Shown here: positions 8,607-16,708 of the stretch, one piece after another
How the letters are laid out: each line of letters opens with the position of its first letter
Numbering within the stretch: position 1 is the stretch's first letter
Assembly (NCBI GenBank): GCA_963786765.1
Contig: CAWBAJ010000012.1
Coordinates: forward strand, 186,001 to 250,000
Source: DATKNA01 sp963786765
GTDB taxonomy: Bacteria > Actinomycetota > Actinomycetes > Actinomycetales > Kineosporiaceae
Length of the DNA: 64,000 nt
Direction: 5' to 3'
Position numbers and translations under genes: made by a program
Notes under the pieces: model-generated
Told to the model about the DNA's origin: nothing
What the model saw: the letters and a program-made list of their open reading frames with translations, nothing else
The model's database searches: none

Positions 8607-9973
8607 TGCACGAAAGGTGCTCGACCCGGCGACCGAGGACGTCGTCGCCACCGTCGAACTGTTCGACGTCGAGAAGACCGACGCGGCGATCGCCAGGGCG
8701 GCCGCCGCCCTGCCCGGATGGCGCGCGGTGGCGCCTGCGGACCGCGGCCGGCTGCTGCGCCGCTTCGCCGACGTCGTCGACACCCACGTCGAGGAACTGG
8801 CGCGGCTCGAGGTCAGCGGCGCGGGGCACACCATCGGCAACGCCCGCTGGGAGGCGGGGAACGTGCGCGACGTCCTCCACTACTACGCGGCGGCGCCGGA
8901 ACGGCTCTTCGGCCGCCAGATCCCCGTCGCGGGCGGCGTCGACATCACCTTCGCCGAGCCCGTCGGCGTCGTCGGCGTCATCGTGCCCTGGAACTTCCCG
9001 ATGCCGATCGCCGGGTGGGGCTTCGCCCCGGCGCTCGCGGCCGGCTGCACTGTCGTCCTCAAACCCGCCGAGCTGACCCCGCTGACCGCCGTCCGGCTCG
9101 GGCAGCTCGCGCTGGAGGCCGGAGTCCCCGAGGGGGTGTTCCAGGTGCTGCCCGGCAAGGGTTCGGTGGTCGGGCAGCGGTTCGTCGACCACCCGTCGGT
9201 GCGCAAGATCGTCTTCACCGGCTCGACCGAGGTCGGGACGTCGGTCATGGCCGGCGCGCGCGAGACAGGTGAAGCGCGTCACGCTGGAGCTCGGCGGCAA
9301 GTCCGCGAACATCGTCTTCGCGGACGCCGACCTCGAGAAGGCCGCGGCGACGGCGCCGTACGGCGTGTTCGACAACGCCGGGCAGGACTGCTGCGCCCGC
9401 TCCCGGATCCTCGTCGAACGCTCGGTCCACGAGCGCTTCCTCGAACTGCTCGAGCCGGCGGTGCGGGGCGTCGTGGTCAAGGATCCCGGGGCCGAGGACG
9501 CCGAGATGGGCCCGCTCATCTCCGCGACGCAGCGGGCCCGGGTGCGGTCGTACGTCGAGGACGCCGAGGAGCCGGTGGACGTGGCGTTCCGGGGCGACGC
9601 GCCGTCCGGGCCCGGGTTCTGGTACCCGCCGACCGTCGTGCTGCCCCGATCGCCCGCGGACCGGGTGTGGCGCGAGGAGGTCTTCGGCCCGGTCGTCGCC
9701 GTCCTGCCCTTCGACGACGAGGCGGACGCGATCGCGAAGGCCAACGACAGCGACTACGGGCTGTCGGGCTCGATCTGGACCCGGGACGTGGGCCGGGCCC
9801 TGCGTGTCGCCCGCGGTGTGGAGAGCGGGAACCTGTCCGTCAACTCGCACTCGTCGGTCCGGTACTCCACGCCGTTCGGCGGCTTCAAGCGCTCGGGGCT
9901 CGGCCGTGAGCTCGGTCCCGACGCGCTCGCCGCCTTCACCGAGACCAAGAACGTGTTTCTCGCCACCGACTGA
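8605..9973 (+). CDS. Aldehyde dehydrogenase, AldC-like (frame breaks)
   Basis: NAD(P)-dependent aldehyde dehydrogenase of about 455 residues. Recognisable elements: PWNFPMPIAGWGFAPALAAG, VVLKPAELTPL, FTGSTEVG, the general-base ELGGKSANIVF, the catalytic cysteine in GQDCCARS and the C-terminal PFGGFKRSGLGRELG. The frame changes near 9262, between FTGSTEVG and ELGGKS. A second shift near 8613 separates the expected ATG (8605, overlapping the upstream TGA) from VLDPATEDV. Either both are errors or translation begins at GTG 8617. In the related Mycobacterium cluster (Rv2858c) the enzyme oxidises an aldehyde formed from a glutamylated amine; that role here is inferred from gene order. Confidence 0.85.
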
Positions 9974-9994
9974 CTACGCGGAAGGAGAGAGAAC

Positions 9995-10759
9995 GTGGAG
10001 CGCTTCAAGGACCGGGTCGCCGTCGTGACGGGCGGCGCCGGCGGGATCGGCGCCGCGACGTGCCGGCGGCTCGCGGCCGAGGGGGCGCACGTCGTCGTGG
10101 TCGACGTGAGCGACGCCGCCGCCGGGGCGCTCGCCGACGAGCTGGGCGGTCTGGCCGTGATCGCGGACGTCACCAGCCCGGAGGACAACGAGCGCATGTA
10201 CGCGCTGGCCCTCGAGCGGTTCGGCAGGGTCGACGTCGCGTTCCACAACGCGGGCATCAGCCCGCCGGACGACGACTCCATCCTCGAGACCGGGCTCGAC
10301 GCCTGGCGCCGGGTACAGGAGGTCAACCTCACCAGCGTGTACCTCGGCTGCAAGGCCGTGCTGCCGCACATGCTCGAGCAGGGCCGCGGCTCGATCGTCA
10401 ACACGGCCTCGTTCGTCGCCACCCTCGGCGCCGCCACCTCGCAGATCTCGTACACCGCCAGCAAGGGCGGCGTGCTCGCCATGACGCGGGAGCTCGGCGT
10501 GCAGTTCGCGCGCTCCGGCATCCGGGTCAACGCCCTCTCCCCCGGGCCGGTCGCCACGCCGCTCCTGCTGGAGCTGTTCGCGAAGGACGCCGAACGGGCG
10601 CAGCGCCGGCTGGTGCACGTGCCGATGGGCCGTTTCGCGGAGCCCGAGGAGATCGCCGCCGCGGTGGCCTTCCTCGCGAGCGACGACGCCTCGTTCATCA
10701 CGGCCAGCAACTTCCTCGTGGACGGCGGCATCACCGGCGCCTACGTCACCCCGCTGTGA
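9995..10759 (+). CDS. Short-chain dehydrogenase/reductase, copy 1
   Basis: 254 residues, classical SDR fold. Cofactor site TGGAGGIG (about residues 12-19), an acidic residue after the second strand (VVDVSD) suggesting NAD(H), HNAGI, catalytic Ser in NTASF, YTASK Tyr/Lys pair, and LVDGGITGAYVTPL at the end. The GTG start has GGAAGGAGA upstream. Closely resembles the 3-oxoacyl reductase-annotated Rv2857c type. Exactly the same length as, and about 70 percent identical by eye to, the next gene, so the two look like a tandem duplication. Substrate unknown. Confidence 0.9.
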   Translation: MERFKDRVAVVTGGAGGIGAATCRRLAAEGAHVVVVDVSDAAAGALADELGGLAVIADVTSPEDNERMYALALERFGRVDVAFHNAGISPPDDDSILETGLDAWRRVQEVNLTSVYLGCKAVLPHMLEQGRGSIVNTASFVATLGAATSQISYTASKGGVLAMTRELGVQFARSGIRVNALSPGPVATPLLLELFAKDAERAQRRLVHVPMGRFAEPEEIAAAVAFLASDDASFITASNFLVDGGITGAYVTPL

Positions 10760-10791
10760 CCGTTGGCGCAGGACGCGGCCAGGACCCGCTC

Positions 10792-11556
10792 GTGGCACGG
10801 TTCGCGGGCCGCGTGGCGGTCGTCACGGGCGGCGCGAGCGGCATCGGTGCGGCCGTCTGCCGGCGGCTCGCGAGCGAGGGCGCGGTCGTCGTCGTCGCGG
10901 ACCTCGACGAGGAGGGCGCTGCCGGGGTGGCGGACGAGATCGGCGGCGAGGCCGAACCGGTCGACGTCAGCCGGGCCGACGAGGTGGACGCGCTGTACGA
11001 CGGCGTCGTCGCCCGGCACGGCCGGGTCGACGTCGCCGTGCACAACGCCGGCATCTGCCCCTCCGACGACGGCTCCATCCTGGAGGTCGGCCTCGAGGCG
11101 TGGCGGCGCGTCCACGACGTCAACCTCGCCGGGGTCTACCTCGGGTGCCGCGCAGTCCTGCCCTACATGCTCGAACGCCGCAGCGGCTCGATCGTCAACA
11201 CGGCGTCCACCGCCGCGATGATGGGCGCGGCCACGTCGCAGCTCTCCTACACGGCGAGCAAGGGCGGCGTCCTCGCGCTCACCCGCGAGCTGGGTGTCCA
11301 GTTCGCCCGGTCCGGCGTCCGGGTCAACTCCGTCTCCCCGGGGGTCGTGGCGACGCCGCTCACCGGGGCGATCTTCGCGACGGACGCCGAGCTGTCCGCC
11401 CGGCGCCTCGTCCACGTGCCGATGGGCAGATTCGGGCAGCCGGGCGAGGTGGCGGCGGCGGTGGCCTTCCTCGGGAGCGACGATGCGTCGTTCGTCACCG
11501 CGGCCAACCTCGTGGTCGACGGCGGGACGACGGGCGCCTACGTCACCCCGCTCTGA
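10792..11556 (+). CDS. Short-chain dehydrogenase/reductase, copy 2
   Basis: 254 residues, paralogue of the preceding gene with the same motifs (TGGASGIG, HNAGI, NTAST, YTASK, DGGTTGAYVTPL). Main differences are in the substrate loop after SPG: LLLELFAKDAERAQ in copy 1 against LTGAIFATDAELSA here, consistent with a changed substrate. The GTG at 10792 aligns with the start of copy 1; an alternative GTG at 10756 overlaps the upstream stop (GTGA) and would add 12 residues. Last gene of the operon; a strong hairpin follows. Confidence 0.9.
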   Translation: MARFAGRVAVVTGGASGIGAAVCRRLASEGAVVVVADLDEEGAAGVADEIGGEAEPVDVSRADEVDALYDGVVARHGRVDVAVHNAGICPSDDGSILEVGLEAWRRVHDVNLAGVYLGCRAVLPYMLERRSGSIVNTASTAAMMGAATSQLSYTASKGGVLALTRELGVQFARSGVRVNSVSPGVVATPLTGAIFATDAELSARRLVHVPMGRFGQPGEVAAAVAFLGSDDASFVTAANLVVDGGTTGAYVTPL

Positions 11557-11601
11557 CGGCGCGCTGCGCTCGGCGTGTCGACCGGGAGGCGCAGGCGCTC
11601 C

Positions 11602-11642
11602 TGCAACGCGTTGCAGTGATGCAGAAACGCATCACTGCAACG
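11602..11642. terminator. Overlapping palindrome and hairpin after the SDR operon
   Basis: CGTTGCAGTGATGC (11609-11622) pairs perfectly with GCATCACTGCAACG (11629-11642) around loop AGAAAC: 14 bp. The first arm also overlaps a perfect 14-base palindrome TGCAACGCGTTGCA at 11602-11615, so two structures compete. Lies between convergent genes; terminator is the simplest reading. Confidence 0.65.
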
Positions 11643-11705
11643 ACTCCGACGGGTGCATCTGTCCCCGGGCCGGCACGCCGGAACGGGACACCGGCGGGAC
11701 CGCGG

Positions 11706-11915
11706 CTACTCCCGGCCCGTCTCCTGCCGCAACTCGTCGATCTTGTCCGAGGCCTCCGCCTTGGTGAGGTCGTCGGGCAGCTGCTCGCCGGCCTCCTGCG
11801 CGAGGGTCTCGAGATAGGCGCGCTGGCGCTGGGTGGGGGGCTCGTCACCGGTCCGCCAGGTGGAGGGGTCGGGGACGTCGGACGCGTCGGGAGTGCCTGA
11901 GCTGTTCTGGGTCAT
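11706..11915 (-). CDS. DUF3072 family small protein
   Basis: 69-residue soluble acidic protein. The conserved part PPTQRQRAYLETLAQEAGEQ and LTKAEASDKIDELRQ matches the DUF3072 helical module, of unknown function, common in actinobacteria. The ATG (MTQNSSG) is chosen over an upstream ATG in frame because the added residues are not conserved-looking. The DUF72 gene ends 11 bases before it on the same strand, so the two may be cotranscribed. Confidence 0.75.
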   Translation of the reverse strand: MTQNSSGTPDASDVPDPSTWRTGDEPPTQRQRAYLETLAQEAGEQLPDDLTKAEASDKIDELRQETGRE

Positions 11916-11925
11916 GCAGGGGACG

Positions 11926-12792
11926 CTAGACGGCGGGTCCGACACGGGCACTCGCAGCCGGGCCGACGCCGAGCCGCCGGGCCAGGCCGAGCGCGTCGAA
12001 CGGTGCGTGCGCGTCGATGTCGTTGTCGAAGTACACGCAGACGTCGAGGCCGGCGTCCCGCCACCCCCGCACCCGCTCCGCCCAGACGTCGAGCGCCCCC
12101 TCGGAGTAGCCGCTGCGGTACAGCTCGGTGTCGCCGTGCAGGCGGACGTAGACGAGGTCCGAGGTCACGTCGAGCAGCAGCGGCCACCGCCCTGCGGTAT
12201 CGGCCACGACGAGCCCGACGCCGTAGTCCTCGAGCAGGCGCAGGAACGCGGGGGTCCGGTAGCTGTCGTCGCGGATCTCCAGGACGTGCCGCATCAGCCG
12301 GTCGGCGTCCGGGGTCGTCAGGGCGCGCCCCTCCAGCCGGGCGTCGTGACCGCCGGCGAGCTCCGCGGCGGCCGACGTGCTGCGCGGCAGCCGGGCGAGG
12401 AAGGCGGCGAGCATGTCCTCGGAGAACTTCAGCCCGGGGGGCAGCTGCCACAGCACCGGCCCGAGTTTCGGGCCCAGCCCCAGCAGACCCGAGGCCAGGA
12501 AGTTGGCCAGGGCGACGTCGACGTCCACGAGGCGCTTGAGGTGAGTGATGTACCGGCTGCCCTTCACGGCGAAGAGGAAGTCGTCCGGCACGCTGGCGGC
12601 CCAGCGCTGGTAGGAGGCGGGCCGCTGCAGCGAGTAGAACGAGCCGTTGAGCTCCACGCTGTTCATCAGGCCGGCGACGTACTCCAGCTCCCGGCGCTGC
12701 GCCAGCCCGCGCGGGTAGAACCGGCCGCGCCACTCCCGGTAGCGCCAGCCGGACACGCCCACTCGCACGTCGGCCGGCACGTCGGGCCGCAT
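11926..12792 (-). CDS. DUF72 (YecE-like) family protein
   Basis: 288 residues, TIM-barrel-like DUF72 family. Diagnostic elements: VGVSGWRYREWRGRFYP near the N-terminus, NSVELNGSFYSLQ, FLFAVKGSRYITHLKR, LGPVLWQLPPGLKF, and the C-terminal VYVRLHGDTELYRSGYS and CVYFDNDIDAHAPFDAL. The function is not established in the family. The ATG at 12792 or a GTG three codons earlier are both possible; neither has a strong ribosome-binding site. Divergent from the histidine phosphatase gene. Confidence 0.88.
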   Translation of the reverse strand: MRPDVPADVRVGVSGWRYREWRGRFYPRGLAQRRELEYVAGLMNSVELNGSFYSLQRPASYQRWAASVPDDFLFAVKGSRYITHLKRLVDVDVALANFLASGLLGLGPKLGPVLWQLPPGLKFSEDMLAAFLARLPRSTSAAAELAGGHDARLEGRALTTPDADRLMRHVLEIRDDSYRTPAFLRLLEDYGVGLVVADTAGRWPLLLDVTSDLVYVRLHGDTELYRSGYSEGALDVWAERVRGWRDAGLDVCVYFDNDIDAHAPFDALGLARRLGVGPAASARVGPAV

Positions 12793-12901
12793 CTCAGCCA
12801 CCCGGTCACGGTACGAGCGGGAGGCTGTGTGCTCACGTGCAGAGGGCCCATCCCGGCCCGGCCGGGGCATGACCCGTCGATCCGGAGGGTAGGACGCAGA
12901 C

Positions 12902-13780
12902 GTGAGCGACGATTCCGGCAGCGGTACCGGGCGGCCAGCGGACGGCGGCTCGCCCGCGAACGACGGCAGAGCCGAGGGGGACGGCCGGCTGACGGGAGGC
13001 AGCGCGGGTGTGGCCGACGCTCCGCGCATCGTCCTGGCGGCCCGGCGGGACGGGCCGGCGGCCCTGTGGCTCATCCGGCACGGGCAGAGCGAGGGCAACG
13101 TGATCCGCGACGAGGCGGAGCGGCGCCAGGCCCAGGAGTTCGTGCTCGCCACCCGCGACGCGGATGTGCCCCTGAGCGATCTCGGGCGTCAGCAGGCGGA
13201 GGCGTTCGGGCGCTGGCTCGCCGAGCAGCCGCGGGACCTGCACCCGGACGTCGTCCTGGTGTCGCCGTACCTGCGCACCGCCCAGACGACCGACATCGTG
13301 CTCGAGACCGCGGGGCTCCAGCACATTGCCCGCGGCGTCGACGAGCGGCTGCGCGACCGCGAGATGGGCGAGTGGGACGGCCTGACGTGGCGCGGCATCG
13401 TCGCCCGGCATCCCGAGGAGTCCGAGCGGGCCAAGCTGGTGGGCCGCTTCTTCCACCGGCCCCCGGGCGGTGAGTCGTGGGCCGACATGTGCCTGCGGCT
13501 GCGGTCGCTGCTCGCCGACGTCGCCCAGGAGCTGACCGGCCGCCGGGTGCTGGTGGTCGCGCACGACGTCGTCATCCAGCTCACCCGCGTGCTGCTCGAC
13601 GGGATGAGCGAGGCCGACGCGGTGGAGCTGGTCGCCAACACGGCCTACGCCAACTGCGCGCTGACGACGTTGGAGCGGGACGACCGGGGGTTGGGCCTGG
13701 AGCGGTACAACTGGACCGTCCCCGTCCGCGACGAGGGCGAACAGACCACGAGGAGCACCGATGCCCCCGCCGGACGCTGA
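12902..13780 (+). CDS. Histidine phosphatase (phosphoglycerate mutase-like) protein
   Basis: 292 residues. After a 50-residue disordered Gly/Ser/Asp-rich leader, the catalytic core starts with WLIRHGQSEGN (phospho-acceptor His), followed by SPYLRTAQTTDIV, LRDREMGEWDGLT, and the second histidine in VVAHDVVIQL. This is the two-histidine core of the family; the substrate may be a phosphoester metabolite or protein. Its end overlaps the start of the NAD(P)HX dehydratase by 20 bases, suggesting coupled translation. Confidence 0.88.
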   Translation: MSDDSGSGTGRPADGGSPANDGRAEGDGRLTGGSAGVADAPRIVLAARRDGPAALWLIRHGQSEGNVIRDEAERRQAQEFVLATRDADVPLSDLGRQQAEAFGRWLAEQPRDLHPDVVLVSPYLRTAQTTDIVLETAGLQHIARGVDERLRDREMGEWDGLTWRGIVARHPEESERAKLVGRFFHRPPGGESWADMCLRLRSLLADVAQELTGRRVLVVAHDVVIQLTRVLLDGMSEADAVELVANTAYANCALTTLERDDRGLGLERYNWTVPVRDEGEQTTRSTDAPAGR

Positions 13781-14684
13781 GCCCACAGATCACCCGGCGG
13801 GAGCCCGCGCTGCCCGCACGGTCACTCCCGCCCTCCTGCGCGAGTGGCCCCTGCCACCGCCCGGGGAGGACAAGAACTCTCGCGGCAGCGTGCTCGTGGT
13901 CGGTGGCGCCGCCCGCACTCCCGGAGCCGCGATGCTCGCCGGTCTCGCCGCCCTGCGCGCCGGTGCTGGGAAGCTCCAGATGGCCGTGGCCGAGCCCGCC
14001 GCGGTGCCGCTGGCGATCGCCGTCCCCGAGGCTCTCGTCGCGCCGCTGCCATCCGACCGGATCTCGGGCAGTGTCGAGGCGGCGGCCGCGGACGTGGTGC
14101 GCGACCTCGCAGCCCGGGCGGACGTCGTCTGCCTGGGCCCCGGCCTGGACGACGCCGAGCGCAGCAGCGCCCTCGTGTCCGACCTGTTGCTCGGTCTGGA
14201 GGGGGACGCACGGGTCGTCCTCGACGCCTACGCCCTGGGCGCCCTGTCCGACCACCCGGAGATCGGCAAGCGGCTGCCCGGCCGGGTCCTCGTCACACCG
14301 AACATGTCCGAGGCGGGGATCCTTCTGGGCGATCGGGCGCCCGATCCCGACCGAATCGCGGACGCCGCCTGCGAGATCGCCTCCCGCTACGCGGTGGTCG
14401 TCGCGCTGCGCGGCGCGATCGCGACCCCGGACGGGCAAGCATGGATCAGTGGCGCGGGCCAGGCCGGCCTCGGTACGTCCGGCAGCGGGGACGTGCTCGC
14501 CGGCCTCGTGGCGGGGCTGCTCGCCCGGGGCGCGGAGCCCGCCCAGGCCGCGGTCTGGGGAGCGCACCTGCACGCCACGGCCGGCGAGCGGCTCGCAGCC
14601 CGGGTCGGGCCGCTGGGCTACCTGGCCCGGGAGCTGCTCGACGAGGCGCCCGCGGTGCTCACAGAGCTGTCCGTGCAGTACTAG
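13761..14684 (+). CDS. nnrD: ADP-dependent NAD(P)H-hydrate dehydratase
   Basis: 307-residue ribokinase-fold enzyme repairing hydrated NAD(P)H. Motifs: PPGEDKNSRGSVLVVGGA, AGAGKLQMAV, DVVCLGPGL, VLVTPNMSEAGILL, and the nucleotide/catalytic signature GTSGSGDVLAGLVAGLLARG near the C-terminus. Only the dehydratase half is present; the epimerase domain found in fused forms is absent. Translation overlaps the upstream phosphatase gene, so the pair probably forms an operon, although the functional link is unclear. Confidence 0.9.
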   Translation: MPPPDAEPTDHPAGARAARTVTPALLREWPLPPPGEDKNSRGSVLVVGGAARTPGAAMLAGLAALRAGAGKLQMAVAEPAAVPLAIAVPEALVAPLPSDRISGSVEAAAADVVRDLAARADVVCLGPGLDDAERSSALVSDLLLGLEGDARVVLDAYALGALSDHPEIGKRLPGRVLVTPNMSEAGILLGDRAPDPDRIADAACEIASRYAVVVALRGAIATPDGQAWISGAGQAGLGTSGSGDVLAGLVAGLLARGAEPAQAAVWGAHLHATAGERLAARVGPLGYLARELLDEAPAVLTELSVQY

Positions 14685-14704
14685 AAGTCAGTACCAGGAG
14701 CGGG

Positions 14705-15871
14705 TCAGCCGGCCCGGATGCCGATCACAGCTCCCACCCCGAAGGTGACGCCGGCCGCGAGGATCCCGACGATCAGCTGCCGGAGCGCGCCACGCACCGG
14801 CGACCGGCCGTTCAGGACCCCGATCGTCCCTCCGACGGCCGCCATGGCCAGCAGCGCCAGCACGATCGCCGCGACAAAGGCGCCCCTGCCCTCGGTGACC
14901 AGATACGGCAGCACCACGACGAGGGCGCCGACGGCGAACGCGAGCAGCGAGGACACCGCCGCGGACCAGGGCGACCCCAGCTCGTCGGGGTTGAGGCCGA
15001 GCTCCTCCCGGGCGAGCGTGTCGAGCGCCACCTTCCGGTCGCTCATGATCCTCGTGGCCACTTCGCGGGCCTGTGCCGGCGGCATCCCCTTGGCCCGGTA
15101 GATCAGGACGAGCTCCTCGAGCTCCTCCTCCGGCTTCTCCTCCAGCTCCGTCGCCTCGAGCGCGATCTCCCGCTCGAACATCTCCCGCTGGCCCGTCATC
15201 GACACGTACTCCCCCGCCGCCATCGAGAAGGAGCCGGCCAGCAGCCCCGCCACGCCCGCCAGCAGCACCGTCGAACGCGAGGCCCCTGAACCGGCGAACC
15301 CCATGACCAGCGAGGTGTTGGAGACCAGCCCGTCACTCACACCGAAGATCGCGGCACGCAGGGCGCCGGACCGGTCGCCGCGATGCCACCGCTCGCGCGC
15401 GGCGATCCTGGCGCTCGGGTCGGGTGGATGGCCGCCTCGCCGCATCGCGGCGAGCGCCCGGGCGTGGCCGCGCTCGTCGGCCGCCATGCCTGCAGCCGCG
15501 TCGGGGTCGCCGTCGTAGACGCCGGCGTCCGACTTCTCGGCCCGCTCGATGATCGGCAGGACGGCGTCCAGGGAGAGGCGACCGGCCGCCGTGACCAGCA
15601 GCCGGGTCCGCAGGCCCGGGCCGGACGGCGACGGCACCCGCTGCCCGGCATCGCGCAGCCGCCCCTCCCAGTGCGCCGCATGCCGCCGCTCCACGCCGGC
15701 GAGCTCGCGGAGGATGTCGGCGCGCTCCCCCTCGGCGCCGTCCGCGAGCCGGTCGTAGAGCGCGGCGGCCTCCCGTTCGCTCGCCAGCAGGTCCCGCCAC
15801 TTGCGGACGGAGGCCGCGTCCACGCTCGCGTCCGCCGGGCGTTCGGAGCGCGGTTCCCGCTCACTGGTCAC
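14705..15871 (-). CDS. Ferritin-like domain fused to VIT1/CCC1 membrane transporter
   Basis: 388 residues in two parts. Residues about 20-170 form a ferritin/rubrerythrin-like four-helix region with iron-ligand style spacing (SEREAAALYDRL, GVERRHAAHWEGR, DERGHARALAAM). Residues about 180-388 are a VIT1/CCC1 transporter: ALRAAIFGVSDGLVSNTSLV, SMAAGEYVSMTGQREMFERE, then three more membrane spans. Known fusions of this kind (membrane-bound ferritin/MbfA-like) export iron or manganese under oxidative load. Convergent with nnrD, 20 bases apart. Single gene. Confidence 0.88.
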   Translation of the reverse strand: MTSEREPRSERPADASVDAASVRKWRDLLASEREAAALYDRLADGAEGERADILRELAGVERRHAAHWEGRLRDAGQRVPSPSGPGLRTRLLVTAAGRLSLDAVLPIIERAEKSDAGVYDGDPDAAAGMAADERGHARALAAMRRGGHPPDPSARIAARERWHRGDRSGALRAAIFGVSDGLVSNTSLVMGFAGSGASRSTVLLAGVAGLLAGSFSMAAGEYVSMTGQREMFEREIALEATELEEKPEEELEELVLIYRAKGMPPAQAREVATRIMSDRKVALDTLAREELGLNPDELGSPWSAAVSSLLAFAVGALVVVLPYLVTEGRGAFVAAIVLALLAMAAVGGTIGVLNGRSPVRGALRQLIVGILAAGVTFGVGAVIGIRAG

Positions 15872-16048
15872 AGCAGCACGCTACCCGCCGCGGTCGGCGA
15901 GATGCCCGGCCCCGCCCGGGGGGCCGAGGAACCGATCCGGGGACGAAATACTTCGGGAACATCCGTCGTGGACGATGAGGCATCCATCGAACGATCGGAC
16001 CATGGAACGGATCGGAGCATCCAGCTCCGGCCGACCCGAGGAGGCGCC

Positions 16049-16690
16049 GTGCTCGCCAGGATCCGCGTCCGAGTTCCCGACCGCCCCGGTTCGCTCGGTC
16101 GCGTCGCCTCGGCGATAGGCGCCGCGTCCGGCGACATCGCAGGCGTGGACGTCCTCGACAGCGAGGCCGGCCAGGCGCTCGACGACGTCGTCGTCCGCGT
16201 CCGCGACGCGGCCCACGTCCGGCGTGTGCTGGACGGGCTCGCGCTGGTGCCGGGGGTCAGCGTCGAGGGCGTGCACTCCCCGGAGCCCCCCGCCACCGGC
16301 CACGCCGATCTGCAGCTCGTCGCGCAGGTGCTGGCCCGGCCGGCCCGCGCGCTGCAGACCCTCGTCGACGGCGCCCCGGCCGCGCTCGGCGTCGATTGGG
16401 CGGCCATCGTCCAGGACCCGGGCGACGGGCCGGCAGCCCCCGTGCTGTCGGTGAGCACGGGCGCTCCGGAGCACCTGCCGGCGGTCCCCGGCGCGTTCCG
16501 GCTGCGGCCGCTCACGCTCGAGCTGCCGGACGGCTCGACCCAGCAGGCCGCGCTCGTGCCCCTCGACGGGTGCCCGCTCGGGCTGCTCCTCGCGCGCGCC
16601 GGCCTCGCCGTGCACACCAGCGAGCTCTGGCGGCTCGGCCAGCTGGCTGCCGTGGTCGGTCCGTCCCTGGCGGTGGCGTCCCCCGCCTGA
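16049..16690 (+). CDS. ACT domain protein
   Basis: 213 residues. The first 80 residues are an ACT domain (LARIRVRVPDRPGSLGRVAS, then AIGAASGDIAGVDVLD), the ligand-binding module that usually senses amino acids. The remaining part is an actinobacteria-type extension (LELPDGSTQQAALVPLDGCPLGLLL, SELWRLGQLAAVVGPSLAV) with no recognised catalytic motif. The GTG start follows GAGGAGG. Ends 18 bases from the convergent FAD oxidoreductase gene. Function unknown beyond likely ligand sensing. Confidence 0.8.
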   Translation: MLARIRVRVPDRPGSLGRVASAIGAASGDIAGVDVLDSEAGQALDDVVVRVRDAAHVRRVLDGLALVPGVSVEGVHSPEPPATGHADLQLVAQVLARPARALQTLVDGAPAALGVDWAAIVQDPGDGPAAPVLSVSTGAPEHLPAVPGAFRLRPLTLELPDGSTQQAALVPLDGCPLGLLLARAGLAVHTSELWRLGQLAAVVGPSLAVASPA

Positions 16691-16708
16691 GCCGGCCGGG
16701 TCGCGGCG

